A stretch of 38,546 nt of DNA from Acidipropionibacterium thoenii DSM 20276. Lineage in GTDB: Bacteria > Actinomycetota > Actinomycetes > Propionibacteriales > Propionibacteriaceae. This document shows, one piece after another, positions 22,062 through 30,694 of this stretch. The DNA is taken from contig NZ_AUHZ01000020.1 of the NCBI RefSeq assembly GCF_000423445.1, forward strand, positions 1 through 38,546, given 5' to 3'. Each line of letters opens with the position of its first letter. Position 1 is the stretch's first letter. Both the position numbers and the translations under genes were made by a program. The notes beneath the pieces are model-generated. The model did not search any database. It was not told the DNA's origin and saw only the letters and a program-made list of their open reading frames with translations.

Positions 22062-24548
22062 GTGAGCAACGCAGTGAGCGAGACGCGTCGGGCAGGTTAC
22101 GACGCGCCTGCTGCCGAGGAGAAGTGGTCGAGGTACTGGGCGCAGAACAAGACCTTCGCCACCCTTGACGACGATTCCAGGGAGCGTCGCTACGTCCTTG
22201 ACATGTTCGCCTACCCCTCCGGAGACCTGCACATGGGTCACGCCGAGGCCTTCGCGATCGGCGATGTGGTGGCCCGGTACTGGCGCCTGAAGGGTTACGA
22301 CGTCATGCACCCGGTCGGCTGGGACTCCTTCGGACTGCCCGCCGAGAACGCCGCCATCAAGCACGGCACCCACCCCGCCGAGTGGACCTACAAGAACATC
22401 GACACCCAGGCGGCGTCCTTCAAGCGCTACGGCATCTCCTTCGACTGGGACAAGCGGCTGCAGACCTCCGACGAGCAGTACTACCGCTGGACCCAGTGGC
22501 TGTTCCTGAAGTTCATGGAGCGCGGGCTGGCCTACCGGAAGAACTCGTGGGCCAACTGGTGCCCCAATGACCAGACGGTGCTGGCCAATGAGCAGGTCAA
22601 GGAGGGCCGCTGCGAGCGCTGCGGGGCGGTGGTCACCAAGCGCCAGCTCAACCAGTGGTACTTCCGGATCACCGACTACGCCCAGCGCCTGCTGGACGAC
22701 ATGAGCGAGATCCAGGGCCACTGGCCCGAGCGGGTGCTGGCCATGCAGCGGCACTGGATCGGCCGGTCCGAGGGCGCCTACGTCGACTTCCACATCGACG
22801 GCCATGCCGAGCCGGTGCGGGTCTTCACCACCCGTCCCGACACCCTCTACGGGGCCACCTTCATGGTGATCGCCCCCGACGCGGAGCTGGCCGCCCAGGT
22901 CGTCTCCGATGAGCAGCGCCCCGCCTTCGAGGAGTACCTGGAGCACGTCAAGAAGCAGACCGAGATCGAGCGGCAGTCCACCGAACACGTCAAGACGGGG
23001 GTCTACCTGGGCGTCGAGGCGACCAACCCGGTCAACGGCGCCAAGATCCCGGTGTGGGCCGCCGACTACGTGCTGAGCGAGTACGGCACCGGCGCCATCA
23101 TGGCGGTGCCGGCACACGACCAGCGCGACCTGGACTTCGCCCGCAAGTACGGCATCGAGGTCATCCCGGTGATCGACACCGGCGAGCCCGACCCCCGTGA
23201 GACGGGAGTCGCCACCACCGGCGACGGCGCCTACCAGAACTCCGGTGACCTGGACGGGCTGACCAACAAGACCGAGGGCATCTCGCGGATCTGCCGCTTC
23301 CTCGACGACAACCACATCGGCGAGGCCACCATCACCTACCGGCTGCGCGACTGGCTGCTGAGCCGCCAGCGGTTCTGGGGCTGCCCGATCCCCGTCATCC
23401 ACTGCCCGGCCTGCGGCGACGTGCCGGTTCCCGAGGACCAGCTGCCGGTGCCGCTGCCCGACCTGCGCGGCGCCGATCTGGCTCCCAAGGGCGTCTCCCC
23501 GCTGGCCGGTGAGGAGGCCCGCGCCTGGCGCGAGGTGTCCTGCCCCGCGTGCGGCGGGCCGGCCGAGCGTGACACCGACACGATGGACACCTTCGTCGAC
23601 TCGTCGTGGTACTACATCCGCTACTGCTCACCCGACGACGACCAGGAGGCCTTCGACCCGGAGGCGGTGCGCCGCTGGATGCCGGTGGCCCAGTACGTCG
23701 GTGGCGTCGAGCACGCCACCATGCACCTGCTGTACTCGCGGTTCTTCACCAAGGTGCTGCACGACATGGGGATGGTCGACTTCGACGAGCCCTTCTCGCG
23801 GCTGATGAACCAGGGCCAGGTGATCAACCAGGGCAAGGCGATGTCGAAGTCGCTGGGCAATGGCGTGGACCTGGGCAAGCAGCTCGACCAGTTCGGGGTC
23901 GACGCCGTGCGTACCACGGTGATCTTCGCCGGGCCGCCGGAGGAGGACATCGACTGGGCCGACGTCTCCCCGGGCGCCACCCTGAAGTTTCTGCAGCGGG
24001 CCTACCGGGTCGCCGCCGACGTCACCACCCCCGCTGACGCCGACCCGTCGGCCGGTGACCTGACGCTGCGCCGGGCCACCCATCACGCCATCGCTGAGAT
24101 CACCGACCTGCTGGATGCCGGGCGGTTCAATGTGGTGGTGGCCCGCATCATGGAGCTGGTCAATGCCACTCGCAAGGCCATCGACTCGGGCTGCGGCTCG
24201 GCCGATCCGGCGGTGCGGGAGGCGGTGGCCTTCACCGCCCAGGCGCTGTCGATGTTCGCCCCCTACGTCTCCGAGGAGATGTGGGAGCTGCTCGGTAATC
24301 CGGCCTCGGTGGCCAACTCGAGCTGGCCGACCGCCGATCCCGAACTGCTGGTCGCCGACCAGGTGACCCTGGTGGTTCAGGTCAATGGCAAGGTGCGCGG
24401 CAAGATCCAGGTCGCCCCCGGTATCAGCGAGACGGATGCGGTCGCGGCGGCCACCGCCGATCCCAATGTGCAACGTCATATCGCCGGCAAGCAGGTCGTC
24501 AAGGTGATCGCCCGGCTGCCGAAGATGGTCTCGCTGGTCGTGAAGTAA
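22062..24548 (+). CDS. leuS: Leucyl-tRNA synthetase
   Basis: This 828-aa class I aminoacyl-tRNA synthetase attaches leucine to tRNA-Leu. The HIGH signature is HMGH (57-60, in [10 protein letters not shown]) and the KMSKS loop is AMSKS (593-597). The CP1 editing domain is present in the middle, with [14 protein letters not shown] and [18 protein letters not shown]-like blocks. A zinc-ribbon-like CPACGD...CPACGG pair lies at about 448-508. The C-terminal anticodon-binding helices ([14 protein letters not shown]) and the tail [11 protein letters not shown] are complete. GTG 22062 has GAGAGGTGAGAC upstream. It is a single-copy housekeeping gene with no irregularity. Confidence 0.98.
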   Translation: MSNAVSETRRAGYDAPAAEEKWSRYWAQNKTFATLDDDSRERRYVLDMFAYPSGDLHMGHAEAFAIGDVVARYWRLKGYDVMHPVGWDSFGLPAENAAIKHGTHPAEWTYKNIDTQAASFKRYGISFDWDKRLQTSDEQYYRWTQWLFLKFMERGLAYRKNSWANWCPNDQTVLANEQVKEGRCERCGAVVTKRQLNQWYFRITDYAQRLLDDMSEIQGHWPERVLAMQRHWIGRSEGAYVDFHIDGHAEPVRVFTTRPDTLYGATFMVIAPDAELAAQVVSDEQRPAFEEYLEHVKKQTEIERQSTEHVKTGVYLGVEATNPVNGAKIPVWAADYVLSEYGTGAIMAVPAHDQRDLDFARKYGIEVIPVIDTGEPDPRETGVATTGDGAYQNSGDLDGLTNKTEGISRICRFLDDNHIGEATITYRLRDWLLSRQRFWGCPIPVIHCPACGDVPVPEDQLPVPLPDLRGADLAPKGVSPLAGEEARAWREVSCPACGGPAERDTDTMDTFVDSSWYYIRYCSPDDDQEAFDPEAVRRWMPVAQYVGGVEHATMHLLYSRFFTKVLHDMGMVDFDEPFSRLMNQGQVINQGKAMSKSLGNGVDLGKQLDQFGVDAVRTTVIFAGPPEEDIDWADVSPGATLKFLQRAYRVAADVTTPADADPSAGDLTLRRATHHAIAEITDLLDAGRFNVVVARIMELVNATRKAIDSGCGSADPAVREAVAFTAQALSMFAPYVSEEMWELLGNPASVANSSWPTADPELLVADQVTLVVQVNGKVRGKIQVAPGISETDAVAAATADPNVQRHIAGKQVVKVIARLPKMVSLVVK

Positions 24549-24570
24549 GCGCCCGAGAGGACGCCGAACC

Positions 24571-24609
24571 TGTGGACAACCCTCCCGGCGACCGGGAGGG
24601 TTGTCCACA
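24571..24609 (+). terminator. Perfect 18-bp hairpin with two inverted DnaA boxes
   Basis: TGTGGACAACCCTCCCGG, loop CGA, and its exact complement form an 18-bp stem 22 nt after the leuS stop. This is a strong candidate transcription terminator, though no T-run follows. Each arm ends in the actinobacterial DnaA-box consensus: TTGTCCACA at 24601-24609, and its complement TGTGGACAA at 24571-24579. It may therefore double as a DnaA binding site. Confidence 0.8.
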
Positions 24610-24660
24610 GTTCTGAGATCGGCTGTCAGGTCTGACCGTCCGGCCACGATAAGTAGTGGT

Positions 24661-25482
24661 GTGAACAGTGATGACTCCTACCGAGAGCGGCTCGAGACCC
24701 TGCTGGCGGGCCTTCCGACACCGGCGGCCGGGCCTCGGCGCGCCGATCGGGAGGGCGCCGACCAGGAGGAGGCCGGCCACTCCGATCCCCCAGCCCGGAC
24801 GACCACCAGGACCTTCGGCGCCCCGCACCTGTCGGCGCTGGGCATCGTGCTGGTGCTGGTCCTGGCGGTGGTGGCCGTCTGGTTGATGCGCTCCAAGGCC
24901 ACCAGCGTCCCGCTGTCGGCGGTCTCGGTGGCCCCTGCCAACTCGGTGGCCCCTGCCGCCCCGCCGGCTGCCGGCTCCGCTGATCCGAGTGCAGGCCCTG
25001 ACAGTGCCGGGCCCTCCTCGGCCGCTCAGATCCGCGTCCATGTGGCCGGCCGGGTGAGGCATCCCGGCGTCTATGCGTTGGCTGCCGGAGCACGGGTGGA
25101 CGACGCCCTGCGGGCCGCCGGCGGGGTGGCCACCGGGGCCCGGACCGGGGCGCTCAACCTGGCCGCACCGGTCTGCGACGGATGCCAGGTGCTCATCGCG
25201 GGCACCGGGGACGGCCGGCTCATCGCCCCGGAGGGAGCGGCACCGGACTCCGCCGCGCCGGCAGCCGGATCGGGGAGCCCGGCGGGTGCGCAGCGGATCG
25301 ACCTCAACACCGCCACCTCCGAGGAGCTCCAGACCCTCGACGGGGTGGGCCCGGCCACCGCCGCCAAGATCATCGCCTGGCGGACTCAGCACGGCCGGTT
25401 CTCCGATGTCTCCGAACTCCAGGAGGTCGACGGGATCGGCCCCAAGACCTTCGCAAGGCTCAAGGACCATGTCCGGGTCTGA
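24661..25482 (+). CDS. comEA: ComEA-family DNA-binding competence protein
   Basis: This 273-aa membrane-anchored DNA receptor feeds incoming DNA to ComEC during transformation. After a short cytoplasmic part comes one membrane helix (about 57-76, LGIVLVLVLAVVAVWLM). An Ala/Pro/Ser linker and an SLBB domain follow (IRVHVAGRVRHPGVYALAAGARVDDALRAAGG). It ends with two helix-hairpin-helix motifs (IDLNTATSEELQTLDGVGPATAAKIIAWR, then VDGIGPKTFARLKDHV). GTG 24661 is the most likely start; the upstream part of the frame overlaps the hairpin. comEC overlaps its 3' end by 14 nt. Confidence 0.92.
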   Translation: MNSDDSYRERLETLLAGLPTPAAGPRRADREGADQEEAGHSDPPARTTTRTFGAPHLSALGIVLVLVLAVVAVWLMRSKATSVPLSAVSVAPANSVAPAAPPAAGSADPSAGPDSAGPSSAAQIRVHVAGRVRHPGVYALAAGARVDDALRAAGGVATGARTGALNLAAPVCDGCQVLIAGTGDGRLIAPEGAAPDSAAPAAGSGSPAGAQRIDLNTATSEELQTLDGVGPATAAKIIAWRTQHGRFSDVSELQEVDGIGPKTFARLKDHVRV

Positions 25483-27811
25483 GACGCTGCCCGCCCCCCG
25501 ACCCGACCTGCGCACCCTGCCACTGGCGATCGCGGCGGTGGCCACCTCATGGCTGGCCACCTCCGGCCAGCGACTGCCCGTGGTGGTGGCCGTTGCGGTG
25601 GGGCTGGTGATGCTGCTGGTGGGTGGGGCGCGCAGATCGTGGTGGCTGGCCGGGTTCGCGGCCGTCACCGCGGTGCTGGCCACCCTGGGATGGCTGAGGG
25701 CCGAGGCCCTGCACGAGGGCTCTGTCGCCCAGCTGGCGGCCCAGCGTGCCGCGGTCACGGTGGTGGCCACCGTGACCAGCGACCCGCACACCGTGGCGGC
25801 ACGTGGCCCCAGAGCCGAGATGGTGCTGGTCCACGTCAGGACCGTGGAGGTCAGCGCGAGAGGCCAGCAGATCCGGGTGCGCACGCCGCTGGTGGCCCAA
25901 GGGGGATCCGAGATCGCTGATCTGAGGGTGGGCTCCACCGTCGAGCTCACCGGGCTGCTGGGGCCCGCGGATCCCCAGGACTCCCACGCCGGCTGGCTGC
26001 GGCTGCGCTCGGCCCCCCGGCCGCTGGCCGGCCCCGGGGTGCTCGACCGGGCGGTCAACCGGACCCGCGACGGTCTGGTCTCCTCGGTGGCGCTCAATCG
26101 GCCCTCCCAGAAGGCCTTGGTGCCCTCCCTGGTGGTCGGCGACACCTCGGCGGTCCCCGAGCAGATCGCCGCGGACTTCAAGGCCACCTCCCTGACCCAT
26201 CTGATGGCGGTCTCGGGGGCCAATCTGGCCACCACCACCGCGCTGTTGTGGTGGCTCGGCTCCTGGCTGGGGATGAGACGGCGGGGGTTGAGGGCGATGA
26301 GTGTCTGCGGTGTGGTCGTCTTCGTCATCATCTGCCGGGCCGAGCCCTCGGTGATCCGCGCCGCCGCGATGGGGATCGTGATGCTGGCCGCAGCCGGGCT
26401 GGCCTTCGACCGTGCCGCAGGGCTGAGAGCGTTGTGCGTGGCGGTGCTGGGGCTGATGGCCGTCGACCCCTGGCTGTCGCGCTCGGTGGGATTCTGGCTG
26501 TCGGTGTGCGCCACCGCCGGAATCCTGTGCTGGACCACCGGATGGGCGCGGGCGATGTGGTGGCTGCCGCAGAACCTGGCCAGGGCGATCGTGGTGCCCT
26601 GGGCCGCTCAGTTGGCCACCCAGCCGATCATCACCTGGTTGTCGGACCAGGTGAGCACCACCGGCCTGCTGGCCAATCTCACCGCAGCGCCGTTCGTCGG
26701 CCCGGCGACCGTGCTCGGGATGTCGGCTGCGGTGCTCAGTGCGGTGTGGCCGCCACTGGGAATGCCCTTCGGATGGTTGGCCGGATGGGCCGTCCAGCCG
26801 ATCCTGTGGATCGCCGAGCTCGGCGCATCCGCCCCTGCGGCAGCATTCCAGTGGCCGGCCACACCGGCTCTGCTGGCAGTGCTGGGCGGGCTGTGCCTGG
26901 CCGTCTCACTGGTCACGCCGTGGCTGCTGGCCGGCCGGTGGCGCTGCCTGCTGGCCGCCGTCCTGGTGGTGCTGGCCACCGTCATCCGGCCACCGGTGGC
27001 CGGATGGCCCGGCGACTGGCAGGCCGCAGCCTGCGACGTCGGCCAGGGCACCGCAGTGGCGATCCGCGCCGGACCGGGTGCCGCGGTACTGGTCGACACC
27101 GGCCCCGCGTCCGAACCGATGATCCGCTGTCTGGCCGAGCTCGGCGTCAGGCGGATCCCGGTGCTGATCCTCAGCCACTACCACGCCGACCACATCGGCG
27201 GGGCCCAGGCCGTGCTGGAGCGCGGTGGCGTGCAGCTGGTGCTGGTCTCACCGCTGGCCTCCCCGGCTGCCGAGGCCCACCGGATCGCTGTGGCGGCGAC
27301 CAGCGCCGGCGTCCCGGTGCGAGTGGCACGGGCGGGCGAGGCCGTGCAGGCCGGGCAGCTGCGGCTGGAGATCCTGTGGTCGGGGCCGGTGGCCGGGGAC
27401 GAGGAGGCAGGTTCGGGGGAGTCCTCGGCCGAGAACAACTCCTCGATCGTGGTGAGGGCGGTGGGGCCCGAGCTGACGATCATGCTCACCGGCGATGTCG
27501 AGCCGCTGGCCCAGCAGGCCGCCCGTCGGGCCGCCGCCTCGGCGGGGATGAGTCTGCAGGCCGACGTCCTGGTGATGCCCCATCACGGATCCTCACGTCA
27601 GGACGAGGCGTTCTGGAGGGCCACCGGGGCCCATCTGGCGATCGCCTCGGCCGGGGTCGACAACTCCTACGGCCATCCCGCGGCCACAGCTGTGAGGCTG
27701 GCCCACAGCCTCGGCATGCAGGTGAGGCGCACCGATCAGCAGGGCTCGGTGGCAGTCGACATCACCGCGGCCGGCGGGGGCGGCGCTCTGGTGACCCGGA
27801 CGCGGCGATGA
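25469..27811 (+). CDS. comEC: ComEC/Rec2-family DNA uptake channel
   Basis: This 780-aa polytopic membrane protein carries single-stranded DNA into the cell. The N-terminal part holds the soluble OB-like domain (about residues 75-190). The central competence domain has the characteristic HLMAVSGANLA motif (about residue 240) and several transmembrane helices (VFVIICRAEPSVIRAAAMG). The C-terminal metallo-beta-lactamase-like domain has HYHADH (His570, His572, Asp574, His575) and later NNSSIVV and MPHHGSS. All three domains are present, so the protein is full length. ATG 25469 with AAGGA upstream overlaps comEA, implying coupled translation. Confidence 0.95.
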   Translation: MSGSETLPAPRPDLRTLPLAIAAVATSWLATSGQRLPVVVAVAVGLVMLLVGGARRSWWLAGFAAVTAVLATLGWLRAEALHEGSVAQLAAQRAAVTVVATVTSDPHTVAARGPRAEMVLVHVRTVEVSARGQQIRVRTPLVAQGGSEIADLRVGSTVELTGLLGPADPQDSHAGWLRLRSAPRPLAGPGVLDRAVNRTRDGLVSSVALNRPSQKALVPSLVVGDTSAVPEQIAADFKATSLTHLMAVSGANLATTTALLWWLGSWLGMRRRGLRAMSVCGVVVFVIICRAEPSVIRAAAMGIVMLAAAGLAFDRAAGLRALCVAVLGLMAVDPWLSRSVGFWLSVCATAGILCWTTGWARAMWWLPQNLARAIVVPWAAQLATQPIITWLSDQVSTTGLLANLTAAPFVGPATVLGMSAAVLSAVWPPLGMPFGWLAGWAVQPILWIAELGASAPAAAFQWPATPALLAVLGGLCLAVSLVTPWLLAGRWRCLLAAVLVVLATVIRPPVAGWPGDWQAAACDVGQGTAVAIRAGPGAAVLVDTGPASEPMIRCLAELGVRRIPVLILSHYHADHIGGAQAVLERGGVQLVLVSPLASPAAEAHRIAVAATSAGVPVRVARAGEAVQAGQLRLEILWSGPVAGDEEAGSGESSAENNSSIVVRAVGPELTIMLTGDVEPLAQQAARRAAASAGMSLQADVLVMPHHGSSRQDEAFWRATGAHLAIASAGVDNSYGHPAATAVRLAHSLGMQVRRTDQQGSVAVDITAAGGGGALVTRTRR

Positions 27812-27897
27812 CATCCGGGTGGTACTGGCAGTGCCACCGCCCACGGCAGACCCCGCCGCATACTGGGACCTGCAACCGACAAGGAGGCAACCACACA

Positions 27898-28308
27898 GTG
27901 AAGGCACAGAACACACTCACTCTCGAGGATGCCCGCCGGATCATCGACGCCGGCATCGAGGCCGCCGGCCACCACGGATCGGCGAGCAACATCGCCGTCG
28001 CGGACGCCGGTGGCAACCTCATCGCCCACGTCCGGATGGACGGGGCACAGCTCGGCAGCATCGAGCACTCCATCGACAAGGCGCACACCGCGGTGCTGTT
28101 CCGCTCGGCCACCGGCGATCTCGCCGAGGACTCCCGGCCGGACGGACAGTTCTGGGGGATGGCGCTCAGTGGCGGTGGCCGGGTCCTCGTCTTCGCCGGC
28201 GGCGTACCGATCGTCGTCGATGGCGAGGTCGTCGGCGCGGTGGGCGTCAGTGGCGGCTCCCGCGAGCAGGACGCCACCATCGCGGCCGAGGCGGCTGCAG
28301 CGCTCTGA
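27898..28308 (+). CDS. HbpS/GlcG-family protein
   Basis: This 136-aa protein of the HbpS/GlcG (DUF336) family includes heme-binding and heme-degrading proteins as well as small proteins of glycolate and dehydratase operons. The family pattern is clear: LTLEDARRIIDAGIEAAG, then NIAVADAGGNLIAHVRMDGA, and the C-terminal GGVPIVVDGEVVGAVGVSGG. No signal peptide is present, so unlike secreted HbpS it should be cytosolic. GTG 27898 has AAGGAGG ten bases upstream. It leads a same-strand cluster with an SDR, a PfpI-like protein and an XRE regulator and may serve the same process, which is not identified. Confidence 0.85.
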   Translation: MKAQNTLTLEDARRIIDAGIEAAGHHGSASNIAVADAGGNLIAHVRMDGAQLGSIEHSIDKAHTAVLFRSATGDLAEDSRPDGQFWGMALSGGGRVLVFAGGVPIVVDGEVVGAVGVSGGSREQDATIAAEAAAAL

Positions 28309-28371
28309 GAGCCGTCCAGAGCACACAACAGCACACAACACAGACCTGAATCACACAGAAAGAGGTCACAC

Positions 28372-29217
28372 ATGACGCAGACATATCTGATCACCGGTGC
28401 CGGGAGCGGTTTCGGCAAGGAGATCGCACTCCGGCTGGCCGAACAGGGCCACGACGTCATCGCCGGCGTGGAGATCATCGCCCAGGTCAACACCCTGCGG
28501 TCCGAGGCCCACGACCGAGGGGTGGACCTGCGCGTCGAGAAACTCGACGTCACCGACGAGGGCGACCGTCGCAAGGCGCTCGACTGGGATGTCGACGTCC
28601 TGCTGAACAACGCTGGCATCTCGGAGGGCGGCTCCACCGTGGACCTGCCCGCCGAGGTCCTCCGCCGACAGTTCGAGGTCAACGTCTTCGGCCCGGTCCT
28701 GCTGACCCAGGGGATCGCCAAGCAGATGGTGGCCAAGGGCGCAGGCCGGATCGTGTTCATGTCCTCGGTCGCGGGACTGACCGTCGACCCCTTCACCGGC
28801 GCCTACGCCGGGTCGAAGCACGCCGTCGAGGCCTTCGCCGACGCCCTCGACCAGGAGCTCGCCGAGCACGGGGTGAAGGTCGCGACGATCAACCCCGGAC
28901 CCTTCCTCACCGGGTTCAACGACACCATGTTCGAGGAGTGGAAGTCCTGGAACGACGATCCGTCGACCCGGCTGTTCGACTACGACAAGCTCCACTTCCC
29001 GCACGAGCAGTTCGACCCCGAGGAGGTCATCGAGGTGAGCATCGCGGTGCTGACGGGCGAGGACACCGCCTACCGGCACGTGCTGCCGGCCCGCACCGTC
29101 GAGGACATCAAGGAGCAGATGAACGGCGAGTGGTCGCGGACCGTCAACGACGGCACCCGCCCCGCCCTCGTCCAGACCGCCTACCAGATCAAGCCCTACA
29201 CACCGGTGCAGGCATGA
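28372..29217 (+). CDS. SDR-family oxidoreductase
   Basis: This 281-aa short-chain dehydrogenase/reductase has the cofactor motif TGAGSGFG (8-15) and NNAG after strand 4 (LLNNAGISEGG). The catalytic SSV is followed by Tyr145 and Lys149 (YAGSK), and PGPFLTGF is in the substrate loop. It is longer at the C-terminus than the minimal SDR. The substrate is unknown. A ribosome-binding site (AAAGAGGTC) precedes ATG 28372. Its TGA overlaps the next gene's ATG, so it is coupled to the PfpI-like protein. Confidence 0.88.
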   Translation: MTQTYLITGAGSGFGKEIALRLAEQGHDVIAGVEIIAQVNTLRSEAHDRGVDLRVEKLDVTDEGDRRKALDWDVDVLLNNAGISEGGSTVDLPAEVLRRQFEVNVFGPVLLTQGIAKQMVAKGAGRIVFMSSVAGLTVDPFTGAYAGSKHAVEAFADALDQELAEHGVKVATINPGPFLTGFNDTMFEEWKSWNDDPSTRLFDYDKLHFPHEQFDPEEVIEVSIAVLTGEDTAYRHVLPARTVEDIKEQMNGEWSRTVNDGTRPALVQTAYQIKPYTPVQA

Positions 29218-29750
29218 GTGATGCACTGATCATCTCCACGAGTTACGGCACCGAGACCGACGAGATCCGCGTGCCCCTGGAGGCGCTGCAGGAGGCCGGG
29301 GTGACCACCACGGTCGCCTCGGTCGACGGCCGCAGGATCCAGACCCTCGGCGCAGACCGGACCACCGGTCCGCTGGTGGACAGCGACACCACCCTCGGCG
29401 CCGTCGCGGCCCGCGACCATGACATCGTCATCATTCCCGGCGGCACTCTCAATGCCGACGAGCTGCGCATCGACCCCGATGCCCAGCGGATCGTGCGCGA
29501 CGCCGCCGCCGACGGCATCCCGATCGCCGCGATCTGCCACGGGCCGTGGCTCCTGGTGACCGCCGACCTGGTGGTCGGCAAGACTCTCACCTCCTACCCG
29601 ACGCTCGCCGCGGACATCACCAATGCCGGCGGTTCCTGGGTCGACGAGGAGGTCTGCGTGGATCCCACGAACGGCTTCGTCCTCATCACCTCACGCACCC
29701 CCGAGGACCTTCCGGCCTTCACCGGCGCCGTGCTGGACGCCGTGGCGTAG
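29214..29750 (+). CDS. DJ-1/PfpI-family protein (type 1 glutamine amidotransferase-like)
   Basis: This 178-aa member of the DJ-1/PfpI superfamily (glyoxalase III, deglycase or stress-protease-like group) has its nucleophile elbow at AICHGPWLL (Cys108-His109). The partner acid is Glu18 or nearby in TETDEIRVPLEALQEAG, and SYPTLAADITNAGGSWVDEEV is the typical C-terminal strand block. The cytosolic enzyme probably acts on reactive aldehydes or modified metabolites, but the exact chemistry is open. It overlaps the SDR stop (ATGA) and is 9 nt before the XRE gene, so it lies in one operon. Confidence 0.88.
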   Translation: MSDALIISTSYGTETDEIRVPLEALQEAGVTTTVASVDGRRIQTLGADRTTGPLVDSDTTLGAVAARDHDIVIIPGGTLNADELRIDPDAQRIVRDAAADGIPIAAICHGPWLLVTADLVVGKTLTSYPTLAADITNAGGSWVDEEVCVDPTNGFVLITSRTPEDLPAFTGAVLDAVA

Positions 29751-29759
29751 CGAGCTGCG

Positions 29760-30587
29760 ATGTCCATTCCCGACCTGCGGAACTACCGCAGGGACGCGGT
29801 CTCCGGATTCCTCCGGACACAGCGCGCCGGTGCCAGCCCTGACCCGTCCTCCCCGGCCTTCGACCCGGTCGGAGAGCGCCGGGTGGCGGGGATGCGCCGC
29901 GAGGAGGTCGCCTGGGCCGCGGGCATCAGCCTCGACTACTACGTCAAGCTGGAGCAGGGCAGGATGCTCAATCCCTCGCCCTCGGTGCTGGAGTCCATCA
30001 TGGAAGCCCTGCGCCTCAGCGACCTGGGGCGCCGCTATCTGCGCCTGCTCTTCGAGGACAACCCGCCGCAGGTCGCCTGCACGGCGGCAGGTGACCGTCG
30101 GCTCGCCCGGGCCACCCTGGACGAGGTGGTGGCCCATTTCCCGGAGGCGATGATGCGGCACATCCTCGACCGCGACCTCCACCTGGTGCTGCCCGACGCC
30201 GCCTCCCGGTCGATCCTGTTCCCTGACCTCGCTGAACCACCAGAGGAGTTGTCGCTGGTGGACTACATGTTCGCCGGGCAGTACCGGGAGCACAGTCGGC
30301 GGGTGTACGTCGACTGGCGCGACAAGGCCGCCGAGGTGATCGGGCTGGTGCACATGAAGCTGGTCACCCGGGTGGCCTCCGACGAGTTGGTCGCCACCGT
30401 GCAGGGGTTGCTCCACGACCCGGCATTTCGCCGGCTGTGGACCCGCTACCTGCCCTGTCAGAACACCTCCGGGTGCTGGCGGCTGCGACTGCCCGATGAC
30501 GACGGGAGGACCACGGTCCGCGACTGCCGCTACATCACCGTGACCGCCGCCGACGACCCCGAGCAGTGCCTGGTCATCTACCTGTGA
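29760..30587 (+). CDS. XRE-family regulator with MmyB-like domain
   Basis: This 275-aa transcription factor is related in layout to the one at 3048-3896. The helix-turn-helix contains GMRREEVAWAAGISLDYYVKLEQ and NPSPSVLESIMEALRLS (about 44-85). The MmyB-like domain contains DYMFAGQYREHSRRVYVDWRDKA and DELVATVQGLLHDPAFRRLWTRY. It is probably the regulator of the HbpS-SDR-PfpI operon it terminates. This is the second MmyB-SDR association in the window. Confidence 0.88.
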   Translation: MSIPDLRNYRRDAVSGFLRTQRAGASPDPSSPAFDPVGERRVAGMRREEVAWAAGISLDYYVKLEQGRMLNPSPSVLESIMEALRLSDLGRRYLRLLFEDNPPQVACTAAGDRRLARATLDEVVAHFPEAMMRHILDRDLHLVLPDAASRSILFPDLAEPPEELSLVDYMFAGQYREHSRRVYVDWRDKAAEVIGLVHMKLVTRVASDELVATVQGLLHDPAFRRLWTRYLPCQNTSGCWRLRLPDDDGRTTVRDCRYITVTAADDPEQCLVIYL

Positions 30588-30694
30588 GAGAGGTCCGGAG
30601 GCCTAGGCGGCACAGACCGTGACGGGGCTGACACTGCTGTGACCCGCAGGCGCCGATGAGCTAAGGTCGTCCGGCGATACGAGGAGGGCGACAG

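Noticed and set aside
21471-23402. 643-codon minus-strand frame opposite DUF4192 and leuS
   Set aside because: Shadow frame; leuS has complete synthetase motifs across the same bases.
28319-28344. Short tandem repeat GCACACAACA twice before the SDR gene
   Set aside because: Only two 10-bp units; no regulatory symmetry or known function, and too short to interpret.
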